DNA of 64,000 nucleotides from Candidatus Hydrogenedens sp. (GCA_016125095.1 WGMK01000003.1:62001-126000); one strand, 5' to 3'; shown: positions 32,368 to 42,156, numbered from the stretch's first letter. Notes: generated from the sequence alone by a model not told the origin. Translations and numbers: made by a program.

Positions 32368-33744
32368 CTAGTCGTGCTTGACGGACATGACGCAACGGAA
32401 GCCATATTCCGGGCGTTTCGCGTCCATTTTGTCGAACCGCCGGCGGGCGCAGCGCACGTCGAATCGGTCGGAGGCGAAGGACCCGCCGCGCAGGGACCGG
32501 AAAATCTGGCCGTATTCCTTGGTCACCTGATTGTTGCCTGGGTAGGCCTCGTACCAGTTCTGGGTCCATTCGACGACGTTGCCGGCCATGTCGAGACAGC
32601 CGAAGGGCGACATGCCGGCGATGTATTTGCCGACCTTTTCGGTGGCTCCGGTGTCGGGATTGCCCATGTTGGCGACGCCGTCGGCGTATTCGTTGCCCCA
32701 GGGGTATTCCAATCCCTCGTTGCCGCGGGCGGCCTTTTCCCATTCTTCTTCGGTGGGCAGGCGTTTCCCGGCCAGCGATGCGAACTTTACGGCCTCGTTC
32801 CAGGACACATTGGAGACGGGGAAATCGTCTTGCCCGGCAGGATAGGCATGCTCCGGAATCACGGCCTTGTATTGCGCGTTGGTGACTTCCGTCTTGTCGA
32901 TGTAAAACGCCTCGACGTAAACCTTGCGCAGCGGCGACTCGTCGGGCGCTCGGCCGTCGGCGCCCATCACGAACTCGCCTGCGGGCACGAGCACCATGCC
33001 GGGCGGCACATCGCCCTCGCGCATGGTGAGGGCGAGGTCGCGGTCGTCATTGGGCTTGAGCTCGATCTTCTCTTCCTCTTGCACGTAGCCCTCGGCGTAC
33101 ACCGACACCACGAACAGGCCGGGCTTCATCTCGAGCTTGGCCGGGGTGGTCTCGGTCTGCTTCTGCCCGTTGATGTATATGGCCGCGCCCGAGGGCCGCG
33201 AGGTGAGCCGCAGGGTGGCGTTCTGCGGGCGCAATTCGTGGTTGAAACGATACTTGAAATCTTCCTGTACCTCGAACGTCTTGCTCTCGGTATGGTAATT
33301 GTCGTAGCTGATCTCGTAACTGTGCTCGCCCACGGGCAGTTCGGCGCTGTAGATCGGCGTGACGCCGAGATCGAGCGATCCATCGGCCACCACGCGGGCG
33401 CCGGAGGGGACGGACTCGATGGTGACATAGCCCACGAGCGGGCGCATGGCGATGGTGAATTCCTGGGGCGGGCCAGACTCGACGTGGATGCGGTCGCTGC
33501 CGAGCTTGTAGCCCTCGAGCTTGAGCACCACATCGGCCATGCCGGGTTCCAGTTGCACGGTGGCGGGGGTCAGGCCGGCCTGCAGGCCTGCAACAAGCAC
33601 TTCGGCCCCCTGCTCGGGCTCGCTCTTTATGGTGACCTGGACCAGTGCGGGGCCTTTGTCGCCCCCGCCGCAGCCCGCGAGCACCAACGAGACAGCTATA
33701 GCCGCTGATGCCAGGGTAATACGCCAGACACCGAACCTGCGCAT
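32368..33744 (-). CDS. Lipoprotein with PEGA repeats and an FGE/SUMF1-type domain
   Basis: A 458-residue protein. It has a lipoprotein signal (VSLVLAGCGGG, lipobox Cys near 24). Three PEGA-type repeats follow (about 30-100, 100-170, 170-240), each with the IxSxPxGAxVxxDG pattern (VTIESVPSGARVVADG, LRLTSRPSGAAIYINGQ). The C-terminal formylglycine-generating-enzyme fold begins MVLVPAGEFVMGADG and continues ...YIDKTEVTNAQYK, VSWNEAVKFASLAGKRLPTEEEWEKAARG, YPWGNEY and RSLRGGSFASD...RCARRRFD. The paired catalytic cysteines of true FGEs are not evident, so it is more likely a binding or C-type-lectin-like module. The start at 33744 follows AGGAGGAG. Lies downstream of its own promoter, upstream of the pilus operon. 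Confidence 0.8.
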   Translation of the reverse strand: MRRFGVWRITLASAAIAVSLVLAGCGGGDKGPALVQVTIKSEPEQGAEVLVAGLQAGLTPATVQLEPGMADVVLKLEGYKLGSDRIHVESGPPQEFTIAMRPLVGYVTIESVPSGARVVADGSLDLGVTPIYSAELPVGEHSYEISYDNYHTESKTFEVQEDFKYRFNHELRPQNATLRLTSRPSGAAIYINGQKQTETTPAKLEMKPGLFVVSVYAEGYVQEEEKIELKPNDDRDLALTMREGDVPPGMVLVPAGEFVMGADGRAPDESPLRKVYVEAFYIDKTEVTNAQYKAVIPEHAYPAGQDDFPVSNVSWNEAVKFASLAGKRLPTEEEWEKAARGNEGLEYPWGNEYADGVANMGNPDTGATEKVGKYIAGMSPFGCLDMAGNVVEWTQNWYEAYPGNNQVTKEYGQIFRSLRGGSFASDRFDVRCARRRFDKMDAKRPEYGFRCVMSVKHD

Positions 33745-33868
33745 GTGGTCACTCCTCCTGCCTCGACTACACTGCCCGCGGTAGCTATCCGATTCGGGCG
33801 CCCCTGCCGGTATTCCGCAGAACGACGGGGATGTAGCGGAGCCTGCACTGTTGCATTCTCCCCAATAC

Positions 33869-33896
33869 ATCGTACCACAAAAATCCGAATTCGCAA
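33869..33896 (-). promoter_or_regulatory. Candidate promoter for the PEGA-FGE lipoprotein
   Basis: On the minus strand TTGCGA (33896-33891), a 16-base spacer and TACGAT (33874-33869) are preceded by an extended -10 TG-G. This leaves a 5' leader of about 120 bases before the ATG at 33744. Confidence 0.4.
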
Positions 33897-33989
33897 TCTC
33901 GTTTAGAAATTTCCCGTGTGGTGCGGGAAATACGACTGCGCAGGCATGCGTTTGTGGCTCCGGACGCAACGCGCCGAAGGAGCCTCACG

Positions 33990-34460
33990 ATGAAGATGCA
34001 CGTGCTGGAACGCAAGCAATTGGTACCGCAGCCGCTGGAGGCGGTGTTTCCGTTTTTCGCGACGCCGGAGAACCTGGAGCGGATCACCCCGCCGCACCTC
34101 GGCATGAACATCATCACGCCGCCGCCCATCCCCATGCGCGAAGGCGCCTTGTTCGACTATATCGTGAAGCTGCGCGGGCTGCCGATGCGCTGGACGACCC
34201 TGATTACGGACTACAACCCGCCGCACCGGTTTGTGGACGTGCAGCTGAAGGGGCCGTATTCATTCTGGCACCACACGCACACCTTCGAGGAGACCCCGGA
34301 AGGGACGCTGCTGGGCGACCGCGTATGCTACCTGCTCCCGATGGGTCCGCTGGGCAGCATTGCCCATACGCTATTCGTGAAGCGCGACCTGGAAAGCGTG
34401 TTCGCCTTCCGCCGGAAGATCATCGCGGCAGAATTCGGCACGGTGCCGGGCCACGATTAG
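33990..34460 (+). CDS. SRPBCC family protein (ligand-binding, polyketide-cyclase-like)
   Basis: A 156-residue single-domain START-like protein of the subgroup beginning VLERKQLVPQPLEAVFPFFATPENLERITPPHLGM. It continues with LFDYIVKLRGLPMRWTTLITDYNPPHRFVDVQLKGPYSFWHHTHTFEE and GDRVCYLLPMGPLG. Members are small hydrophobic-ligand binders often annotated as cyclase/dehydrases; no catalysis can be assigned. The ATG at 33990 follows AAGGAG at 33977-33982. It is monocistronic and its stop overlaps the convergent sulfotransferase stop by four bases. Confidence 0.8.
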   Translation: MKMHVLERKQLVPQPLEAVFPFFATPENLERITPPHLGMNIITPPPIPMREGALFDYIVKLRGLPMRWTTLITDYNPPHRFVDVQLKGPYSFWHHTHTFEETPEGTLLGDRVCYLLPMGPLGSIAHTLFVKRDLESVFAFRRKIIAAEFGTVPGHD

Positions 34461-35479
34461 GACTCGCGCAGGAGCACGTCGGACGCGAGGCGGAGCTTCT
34501 TGAGCAGGCTGCGGAACGCGGCGCTGTTGCGCGCCAGCGAGCGCAGCTGAATGATGAGCTTGCGCTGGATGCGGTAGCGATCGAGCTTGGGCGCGGGCGG
34601 CGGGGTCATGCCGGTGCCGGCTTCGTCGAGCGCTTTCCAGAGCGTCTCGAGCGGATAGCCGAGGGTCTCGAGGTCGGCGGGGTCGAGCTTGGCGATGACG
34701 CCGCGCATGAGGGTCAGCTTGGCCGGGTCGGTGCCGAGTTCCTGCACCCACTTCTTGATGGAGCCCGTGGTCGGACGGGAATGCTGCTTTACGCCGATGG
34801 GATCGCCCAGGCCCGGCGCGCGGTCTTCTTCCTTCTGCTTGTCGCCATAGTTGATGGCGTCGGCCTCGAAGGGCACCCCGATGTAGTCGCAAATCTTCTG
34901 GAACCAGGATTCGGGATCCTTGACGAGGTCCTCATAGCGGACGTGGAAGAAGGGCACGTCGGTCTGGCGGAGGAACGCGGCCAGGGCGGGTACATAGCGC
35001 TCGACCAGCGGGTTGTGCTCGTGGGCGACTTGGTAATCGCCGTCGAAGAAGGAATTGGCGAAGGACGAGAACATGGCGAGCGGGTGCCGGGTGAGCACGA
35101 CGAACTTCGCGTCGGGGAAGACCTTGGCCATGAACGGGAGAATGAGGGCGTAGGCCGGGGTCTTGTCCATGCAGATGGTTTTGCTGCCCTTAGCCGCGAG
35201 AAAGCGGCCGTAGAGCACATCGCAATAGGCGCGGCAGGCTTCCCAGTAGTCCTGCTCGCCGTTCGGCAACTGCTCGATAAAGAGCTTCTGCGACTCGGCG
35301 GCGAGGATGTGGTCGTAGGGGGCCTTTTCCACCTTGTCCCAAGGGCCGAGGTGAGCGACCGGGGTGAGCAGGTGCGGCTCCGGTCCGCCCTGAATCATCG
35401 AGTGGGACGAGAGCATGCGCTCGAGCATGGTGGTGCCGGAGCGCGGCGCGCCGATAACAAACAGCATATTCACATTCAC
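34457..35479 (-). CDS. Sulfotransferase family protein
   Basis: A 340-residue PAPS-dependent sulfotransferase-like protein. The 5'-phosphosulfate loop is FVIGAPRSGTTMLERMLSSH near the N-terminus, and the 3'-phosphate-binding segment is KFVVLTRHPLAMFSSFANSFF. A later HSRPTTGSIKKWVQEL corresponds to the usual RxGxxGxWK region. I place the start at GTG 35479, nine bases after GGGGAG; TTG 35497 and ATG 35467 are alternatives. It follows the ligase-TPR gene by about 24 bases, so it may sulfate a surface glycan or the product of that gene. The acceptor is unknown. Confidence 0.8.
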   Translation of the reverse strand: MNVNMLFVIGAPRSGTTMLERMLSSHSMIQGGPEPHLLTPVAHLGPWDKVEKAPYDHILAAESQKLFIEQLPNGEQDYWEACRAYCDVLYGRFLAAKGSKTICMDKTPAYALILPFMAKVFPDAKFVVLTRHPLAMFSSFANSFFDGDYQVAHEHNPLVERYVPALAAFLRQTDVPFFHVRYEDLVKDPESWFQKICDYIGVPFEADAINYGDKQKEEDRAPGLGDPIGVKQHSRPTTGSIKKWVQELGTDPAKLTLMRGVIAKLDPADLETLGYPLETLWKALDEAGTGMTPPPAPKLDRYRIQRKLIIQLRSLARNSAAFRSLLKKLRLASDVLLRES

Positions 35480-35503
35480 GTCAGTCCATCTCCCCAAGGC
35501 CGG

Positions 35504-38380
35504 CTAAGGCAACTGCTCGAGTTCCTTCTGCAGCATCTCGCGCCCGAGCGACTCGATGTCGGGCTCGGCCAGTAGTTTCTGATATTCCTCGCGGGCGCGG
35601 TCGGCCAGGCCGATGCGCGCCAGCGTGCGGGCGTAGGCCCAGCGCAGTTCCAGGTTGGCCGGGTCGGCCTCGATCGCCTCCTCGAGACGCAGCAGCGCCC
35701 GGGTGGTTTCCTTCAGCCCGACGAGCGTGTCGGCCCAGTGCACCGCCAGCGCGCCGCGCAGTTCGTCGGGCAGGCAGGTCTCGGCCTTCTCGAGCCAGCC
35801 GCGGGCCGACTCGTATTGGGCGAGGGCGTTGCGGCACAACGCGAGGTTGAACCAGACGCGGCAGAGGCGCTCGGGCAGGCCGTTGCGGGCGCCGTCTTCC
35901 AGCAGATCGACGGCCCAGCCGTGGGCCTCCTGCGGCGTAAAGCCGTAGGGGCGGTCGTCCGCGCTCCGAACCACCGACAGCAAGACCTCACTGGCGAGTT
36001 CTAGTTTGGGTACGCCATCCTTCAGGTACAGGAGCACGGCCTGAACCGGCTCGGGCAGGGCGATGTTGGGGGCGCTGGATGCGGCGGCATCGGCCTGCAG
36101 CAGGGCCGCCTTGAGCGCCTCGACGCGGCCGTGGCCCATCGCGAACCGGGCGAAGTTTACCCAGACCTCCATGCGATCGGGCCGCAAGGCGATGGCATTG
36201 TTGTACGCCGTCTCCGCCTCGGGCAGGTTCTTGTAGCCGTTTTCCTGAATGTTCGCCATGACGAGCCAGGCGGTAGCGAGGGCCTCGTTGTCGATCGGGT
36301 CTTCCTCGCGCAGCAGGCGAATCTGGGCACCCAGGGCATTGCGGGCCTGGTCGTAGCGCTGTTGCGTGGCGGCGAACTGGAGGAAGCCGGGCCACGCGGC
36401 GAGGTTGTGCGGATCGCGGCGGACGGATTCCGACAGGGCCTTTTCCGCGCCCATGATGTCTCCGAGGGAAATCCGCACCTCGGCGAGCATACGGTAGAGT
36501 TCGTCGGAGACATCGAGGTCGTCCTTGATGGCCTGCTCGATGTGGTACTCGGCCTTGCGCCAGTGCTCGAGGGCGCGCATATTGGCATCGTTTTCCGGCT
36601 GCTGCGCCGCGATGAGTCCGCTGGCGGTTTCGATGCGGCCGATCATTTCGTGCGCGCGGGGTTCCATGGGACAGCGTTGCAACAGCAACTCCAGTCCGGC
36701 GGTGCCCTCGTTGAGTTCTTCGAGGGCGGCCGCAGCGCCGCCGGTTTCCGAGGCTAACTGCTGCTGCGCACGCAGCATGCGCGTTTGGGCCATCGGCAGG
36801 CGGCTCAGGAGATTGTAGGGATTGATTTCGAAGACACGCTCGAAGTGCTGCAGGGCCTCGGCATAGTCGCCGGAGGCCAGCGCGAGGTGGCCCATCTGGC
36901 GCTGGATCTGCCAGTTCCAGGGGGCCTTTCGGTAGGCAGTGTCGAAATACTCCTTTGCCTGCCGCGGCTGACCGGTCTGTGCCGCCACGATGCCCTGGTG
37001 CAAGTCGTACTCGGCACTGAAGGCGCGGCTTTCGAAAATTGCGCAGACACCGACGAGCCCCGCGATGGCCCAGCGGAAGGCGTCGGCACGGCTTGCTGCC
37101 ACGGGGGGCGGGGCATGGCGGGCGGTCCAGAGGCCGTCAAGCATGCCCATGGCGAGGAAGAAGAAGGCTGCAGACACCGGCACACGGATATTGAATCCGA
37201 ACAGGCCGTCGATGGCGAATGCTGCAAAGACGGCGGCGAAGGTGAAGCCCAGCAGCCGGTCGTCGCGCTCGCGCGCGCGGTAAGCGACGAGCAGCGAGGC
37301 GAAGATGCCCGTGATGAGCAGGGCGAGGTAGCACCCCGCGGCCAGCATGCCGCCGTCGATGCCGAACTCCATGAGGTCGTTGTGCACATGCAGGTTCATC
37401 AAGCGCTCTTTGGCGAACCATTCCTGCTCGAAGGGGGTCCAATAGACGGGATTCTTCACGCCGTAGACGTCTGGACCGTGGCCGAGAATCGGATGGTCGA
37501 AGAACATGTCGCCGGCGCCTACGTAGGACTGGTAGCGCAAGAGCAGCGAGTGGTCCATGGGAAAGAGATTGCCGTTGCGCACGTAGTTGAGCGCCATGGC
37601 GCTGCCGAGTCCTGCCACGCCGATAAGCGCCGTGACAGCGATGGCGGTGATGGCGGCCGATGCGGGGCGCTTGACGAGACGCCCGGCAATCCAGGCGGCG
37701 GCAAGCAGCGCGACGGCTCCAGCGAGGGCTATCCAGCCGGCGCGCTGTCCGGTGGCGGAAAGGTAGATGAGAAACGCGGGCGCGTAAAGGAAGCCCCAGC
37801 GATGGCCTGTGGCGGCCAGGTAGGCGGCGTAGACGATGACGAAAAGCAGGGCGTGCGCGGCGAAATTCGGGTGGCCGAAGGTGCCGGGGAGGTTCTGGTA
37901 GACCTCGGCGGTTTTGTCCCACTGCAGGGGATCGAGCCCCGCGGCCTGCAGGAAGGCGTAGCCGGACACGAGCAGCATGATGCCGCAGGTCCAGCGGAAA
38001 ATGGCGCGAATATGCTCGGTGGTATGGACCACCTGAGAGCAGATGAAATAGAGCGTGGTGAGCAGCAGCATGCGGCTGAGGAACTGGATGCCGAGCCAGC
38101 GGAATTCGGAATGGGCCACGGCGGCGGCAAGCACGATGAGCAGCACGGCAAGAATGGGGCTGAACAGGGGTGGGCGCTTGATGGGGAGCCCGAGCCGCCA
38201 GACCGCGACGAGCCATCCGACGGTGAGCGCAGCGGCCGACCAGGCGATCAGCAGCCACTTGATGTCGGTCGCGGGGCCGTCGGTGGCGATGTACACCGCA
38301 GGCACGAAAAACACGAGAAACGCGATGATCCCTGCGCGGAGCAGACGCTCGGCAAAGGCGTATGGCGGCTGGGTATCCAA
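35504..38380 (-). CDS. O-antigen ligase/PglL-like membrane protein fused to TPR repeats
   Basis: A 958-residue protein. Residues 1 to about 440 hold about ten to twelve membrane helices with O-antigen ligase features: QNLPGTFGHPNFAAHALLF, LSATGQRAGWIALAGAVALL, and the periplasmic-loop motif FFDHPILGHGPDVYGV...VHNDLMEFGIDGGMLAAGCYLALL. From about 465 onward it is a run of tetratricopeptide repeats (AQTGQPRQAKEYFDTAYRKAPWNWQIQRQMGHLALASGDYAEALQHFERVFEINPYN and others). The same fold occurs in WaaL, Wzy and PglL protein glycosylases. The TPR part probably binds a protein partner. A sulfotransferase follows in the same direction. Confidence 0.8.
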   Translation of the reverse strand: MDTQPPYAFAERLLRAGIIAFLVFFVPAVYIATDGPATDIKWLLIAWSAAALTVGWLVAVWRLGLPIKRPPLFSPILAVLLIVLAAAVAHSEFRWLGIQFLSRMLLLTTLYFICSQVVHTTEHIRAIFRWTCGIMLLVSGYAFLQAAGLDPLQWDKTAEVYQNLPGTFGHPNFAAHALLFVIVYAAYLAATGHRWGFLYAPAFLIYLSATGQRAGWIALAGAVALLAAAWIAGRLVKRPASAAITAIAVTALIGVAGLGSAMALNYVRNGNLFPMDHSLLLRYQSYVGAGDMFFDHPILGHGPDVYGVKNPVYWTPFEQEWFAKERLMNLHVHNDLMEFGIDGGMLAAGCYLALLITGIFASLLVAYRARERDDRLLGFTFAAVFAAFAIDGLFGFNIRVPVSAAFFFLAMGMLDGLWTARHAPPPVAASRADAFRWAIAGLVGVCAIFESRAFSAEYDLHQGIVAAQTGQPRQAKEYFDTAYRKAPWNWQIQRQMGHLALASGDYAEALQHFERVFEINPYNLLSRLPMAQTRMLRAQQQLASETGGAAAALEELNEGTAGLELLLQRCPMEPRAHEMIGRIETASGLIAAQQPENDANMRALEHWRKAEYHIEQAIKDDLDVSDELYRMLAEVRISLGDIMGAEKALSESVRRDPHNLAAWPGFLQFAATQQRYDQARNALGAQIRLLREEDPIDNEALATAWLVMANIQENGYKNLPEAETAYNNAIALRPDRMEVWVNFARFAMGHGRVEALKAALLQADAAASSAPNIALPEPVQAVLLYLKDGVPKLELASEVLLSVVRSADDRPYGFTPQEAHGWAVDLLEDGARNGLPERLCRVWFNLALCRNALAQYESARGWLEKAETCLPDELRGALAVHWADTLVGLKETTRALLRLEEAIEADPANLELRWAYARTLARIGLADRAREEYQKLLAEPDIESLGREMLQKELEQLP

Positions 38381-38517
38381 AACTGGCGGCGTTCGCTTTC
38401 GTGGTTGGAAAGGACGGTTGTCCCGCGGGGACGAGGCCCTTCAGCGGGCCGCCGGTATGCTAGCACCCGTTCCGGAGGCGCTGCAACGCACGCCCGGCGG
38501 GGGCCGTACCTCCCCCC

Positions 38518-41250
38518 CTACCGTTCCAGCCGCAGAATACCCGCGTAACCCAGCGGCATGATGGCCTGATCGGACGTGTAACGAATGGTCTGGATCCAGC
38601 CGTACACATCGTTCACGTCGCGGAGTTCCCAGGTATCGCCCAGGGTGTAGCGCAGCAGCAGCCCGTCGTAATAATCCACGTAGACGGTGTCGCCATCGAC
38701 GCTGCGGATGCTCGGATAGGCACCGTTCGTATCGAGTGCGGGGCCCTCGACGAATTGGCCCGAGTCGCTAATTGCATAGGCCCGGTAACGGATACCGTTG
38801 GTGTATTGCTGAACCAGAATGTGCCGGGCATCGGCGTGGGCCAGGTAGCCTTGGTCATTGAGGTTAAGCCGATCCAGCACCTCGGGCGCAGCCGCTCCAT
38901 CCCAAGTCGAGGCCACAAGGCTCGAGCGGTAGTCGAAGTTGGTTCCCCATTGGAAATCCTGCGTGAGAAGCAGGCCCCGGTCGGCGTCAAAATCGACGAA
39001 TTGACCCGGAACATTGATGGACTCGCCCAAGCTGCCCGACGCCGGATCGAGCGGCGTAAGGTAGTAGGCGCTCATGAAGAAGGGGCTGCCAGGGGTGCTC
39101 ATGTAGCGCTTGGTGGCGGCGTAGACCCGGCCGTCTGCGGCATACACGCCCTCGGATTCGTCGAAGGGCAGGTCGATCTGTTCCGGCTGACCGCCGCTGG
39201 CGAGATTAAGGATGGCCGCGGCAGGGGCATAGTCGCTGCTGCCGAGTTCCGACCCGACCACAATCAGGTAGCCATCGTCGATCAGGGCGTTGCTGGCCGC
39301 GGAATCGTAGTAGGGATAGGGGTACCAGATGGCGTCTACGGCATCGACGGCGACGCCGGGTCCACCCTCGATCGGCACGGGGCCGCCCCACCAGTAGTTG
39401 TGGTAAACCGGCGCGATCCCGAGGTCGATCGGGCTGCCGGCCACGGGCTTCGCCGGATCGGAGAAGTCGATGATGCGGGCGTCGTAGTGGGCGTAGCCGT
39501 TGTCGTTCCACTGGGTGCCCAACTGGATAAGCTGGCTGCCGTTGACGAGGAAGTCCTGATAGTACGACCCCTCGAGGGCGATGGCGCCCAGCGCGCTGCC
39601 GGCGGCATCGACGGCCCGCATGACGACCTCGTTGCGTTCCCAGCGCTGCACCACCTCGACGCCGGCCGCCTCAGAACCGGCGAGCGGCAGGAAATCGACC
39701 ACGTTCTCCGCGAGCATGATGTCGCCGATCACCTCGGGGGTGTCCAAATCGGAGGCATCGACGATGGTGATTTCCTCGGGCGTCACGCCGTAGTAGAGGC
39801 TGCCGAGCTCGAAGGAGCGGACGGCCTGCCCGTCGACCTCGACGGCGCCATGCAGCGCGACGTCGGTGTCGCTGAAGGTGAGGAACTGCAAACGGTTGTA
39901 ATAGCCGCCGGCGTCGTAGTCCCAGCCGCTGAAAGGCACCACGACCAGATTGTCGATGACCGCGAGCGCCTTGACGTCGTCGTAGGCGGTGGACCAGGTC
40001 CAGTCGGAGCCGAAACTTTCGCGGTCGATGAGCGCGGGCGCGGCGGGATCGGCAACGTCGAACAGACTCACACTCGCGCGGCGGCCGTTGGTGTCGTCGA
40101 CGCCGAGCGCCAGCAGCTTTTCGCCGAGCGGCACGATATGCGTCGACCAGCCCGGCACCACGAGTTCGCCTGAAACGACGGGGGCCGCTGGATCGGAGAG
40201 GTCGATTACGAAAAGCGGGTCCACGACACGATAGGTGACGGCGTAGGCGCGGGGACCGTCGAAGCGGGTGGCGAAGAGAGTCTCGCCCGAGGCGGCCTCG
40301 ATGCGGGCCTGGCCAAGGGGATCCATGCCGCCGTCGCGCAGGGCGAAAGTGGAGACGTACGATTCGCGGTTGCTCCAGCCGGTGTTCGAGAAGACGCGGA
40401 GCGCGCCGCCGTATTCGTCCATCTTGAAGCGGTCGGCTACGGTGCCAGGCACGATGCCCTGGCCCGCGGGATACATGAGTCCGTTGGGATTGTCGATATC
40501 GATCCGGGTGATCGTGGTGCGGTCGCTCTCGTAATCGGGCTGGGCGACATAGATGGACGAACTGGTGGCGCGCACGACCTGGCCGGTGCCGTCGTAGACC
40601 AGCGTGTCGACCGCGGCGATATCGGCCGGGTCGCTCACGTCGAAACTGCTGAGGGTGGTTTCGGACAACTGCGTCTTGGCCGTCTCGACGCCGTCGTAGT
40701 AGTACTGATACTCGGCGGTGATGGCGTAGAGGATGTCTCCCACAAGGCTGCTGTCGGCCAGGTTGCCGGGAATCTCGAAGCTGGCCTGTTCGAGTGGCGC
40801 GGCAGGATCGGACACGTCGACGATATACAGCCGCGACGAGAAGTCGCCGAGGGTAACCGTGTCTTCGGCGACGGCGACATCGCGCGCCTGGCTGGTGAGC
40901 ACATAAGCCCGGCCGTCGCGCAGGTAAAGGTCGCGGGGGTAGCCGCGCGTGGGGGTCTCCGAAAGCACCTCGCGTCCCTCGAGATCGACGATCATGAGGC
41001 CGCGGTACTGGTTGAGCACATAGAGCAGATCATCCTGCTGCCGGATGACGTCGGGCTCGACGACTTCGCGTTCGCTTCCCTCGGCATCGGTACCGGTTGT
41101 AGGCGAACTTTCGGGGGGGGCATCGAAGAAATTGGTGCGGCCGCCGCCTTGCGGATCAGCGCTGAGAAACTGGGGAATGGAGCCAACGAGGTCGCGGCAG
41201 CCCGCCGCCGTCAGCAACACCAGAACGGTCAACCCTACTGCCCGGCGCAT
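38518..41250 (-). CDS. Secreted beta-propeller lipoprotein
   Basis: A 910-residue protein. A lipoprotein-type signal (LTVLVLLTAAGCRDL, Cys near 18) is followed by a Pro/Gly-rich linker, then blade-like repeats of the form SLVGDILYAIT...LSSFDVSDPADI, FVIDLSDPAAPVVSGEL, SLFDVADPAAPALID and ITIVDASDLDTPEVIG. These xVDxSDPxxP units belong to the beta-propeller domain family (PF09826-like and LVIVD repeats). Probably two propellers. Exposed on the outer membrane or periplasmic face; such domains bind proteins or glycans. It is the last gene of a possible operon running from 44.2 kb. Confidence 0.78.
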   Translation of the reverse strand: MRRAVGLTVLVLLTAAGCRDLVGSIPQFLSADPQGGGRTNFFDAPPESSPTTGTDAEGSEREVVEPDVIRQQDDLLYVLNQYRGLMIVDLEGREVLSETPTRGYPRDLYLRDGRAYVLTSQARDVAVAEDTVTLGDFSSRLYIVDVSDPAAPLEQASFEIPGNLADSSLVGDILYAITAEYQYYYDGVETAKTQLSETTLSSFDVSDPADIAAVDTLVYDGTGQVVRATSSSIYVAQPDYESDRTTITRIDIDNPNGLMYPAGQGIVPGTVADRFKMDEYGGALRVFSNTGWSNRESYVSTFALRDGGMDPLGQARIEAASGETLFATRFDGPRAYAVTYRVVDPLFVIDLSDPAAPVVSGELVVPGWSTHIVPLGEKLLALGVDDTNGRRASVSLFDVADPAAPALIDRESFGSDWTWSTAYDDVKALAVIDNLVVVPFSGWDYDAGGYYNRLQFLTFSDTDVALHGAVEVDGQAVRSFELGSLYYGVTPEEITIVDASDLDTPEVIGDIMLAENVVDFLPLAGSEAAGVEVVQRWERNEVVMRAVDAAGSALGAIALEGSYYQDFLVNGSQLIQLGTQWNDNGYAHYDARIIDFSDPAKPVAGSPIDLGIAPVYHNYWWGGPVPIEGGPGVAVDAVDAIWYPYPYYDSAASNALIDDGYLIVVGSELGSSDYAPAAAILNLASGGQPEQIDLPFDESEGVYAADGRVYAATKRYMSTPGSPFFMSAYYLTPLDPASGSLGESINVPGQFVDFDADRGLLLTQDFQWGTNFDYRSSLVASTWDGAAAPEVLDRLNLNDQGYLAHADARHILVQQYTNGIRYRAYAISDSGQFVEGPALDTNGAYPSIRSVDGDTVYVDYYDGLLLRYTLGDTWELRDVNDVYGWIQTIRYTSDQAIMPLGYAGILRLER

Positions 41251-41315
41251 ATGTGTTCGCTCCTGGGAACCCCCCGTTCCCGCTGCCTACAGCATACACC
41301 GAAGCGGGAAAAAAG

Positions 41316-42143
41316 TCACGGCGCCGAGGCGCCTTCCGGGGCATCGGTCTGGAGTGCCTTGAGGAAGTCGGTTTCGACCGGCACGCCGCGCTGCATGCAG
41401 GCGCGTACCTGCTCCCAGGCCTTGTCGTAGTCGTGCTGTTCCCAATACAGCACCGCCAGCCCGCGGTTCGCCTCGGGAAACTCGGGCATGATTTCGATGG
41501 ACTTTTTCCAGGCGGACTCGCATTCGTCGTATCGCGCGAGGTTGTAGTAGCAGAGCCCGAGATTGTAGAAGTCGCCGGGCACGGAGGGGTCCATCTCGAC
41601 GACGCGCGTGTAGACTTCGGCGGCTTCCTGGTGGAACCCCTCGCGCAGCAGCAGCGCGGCATAGGCCGCCGTGGCGTCCACATTGTCCGGCTGCACGGTG
41701 GCGAGGCGCTCGGCCGCCCAGAGCACGCGCTCGATGTCGCCCTCGGCGTCGGCTGCGGTCATGAGCCGCTCCAGCGCGAGCTTGCTGTCCGGTTCTTTTT
41801 CGAGCGAGGTTTCGAAGGCGCCGATGGCCGCCTTGCGGTTGCCCAGCAGCTCGAGCGAAATGCCCAGGTTCAGGTAGGCGCGCGCATGGTTCGCGTCGTT
41901 CTCGATGCAGGCCTGGTAGGCCTGCGCGGCATCGGCGTAGTTGCCCATGTCGAACAACAGGTTGCCGTATTCATAATGGAGCGCCGCGTTCGAGGGATCC
42001 TTGGTGAGTTCGGCACGCAGTTCGCTCAGCCGGTCCACCTTGCTCTCGGGCTTCTCGGGTTCCTTGTCGCCGGTGGTAGCGCAGCCTGCCGCGAGTAACA
42101 CCAACAAGACGGGCAGAACCGCTGCACGCATACCGAGCTTCAT
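41316..42143 (-). CDS. TPR lipoprotein
   Basis: A 275-residue lipoprotein with lipobox LLVLLAAGCATT (Cys near 21), then five or more TPR units: AALHYEYGNLLFDMGNYADAAQAYQACIENDAN, ARAYLNLGISLELLGNRKAAIGAFETSLEKEPD, DATAAYAALLLREGFHQEAAEVYTRVVEMDPS, DFYNLGLCYYNLARYDECESAWKKSIEIMPE, ANRGLAVLYWEQHDYDKAWEQ. Some TPR lipoproteins of this layout act as PilF/PilW-type pilotins that help secretins assemble; here that is only a possibility. The start at 42143 follows GGAGGATT. It is 13 bases behind the DUF5011-type surface protein. Confidence 0.82.
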   Translation of the reverse strand: MKLGMRAAVLPVLLVLLAAGCATTGDKEPEKPESKVDRLSELRAELTKDPSNAALHYEYGNLLFDMGNYADAAQAYQACIENDANHARAYLNLGISLELLGNRKAAIGAFETSLEKEPDSKLALERLMTAADAEGDIERVLWAAERLATVQPDNVDATAAYAALLLREGFHQEAAEVYTRVVEMDPSVPGDFYNLGLCYYNLARYDECESAWKKSIEIMPEFPEANRGLAVLYWEQHDYDKAWEQVRACMQRGVPVETDFLKALQTDAPEGASAP

Positions 42144-42156
42144 GGGAATCCTCCGC

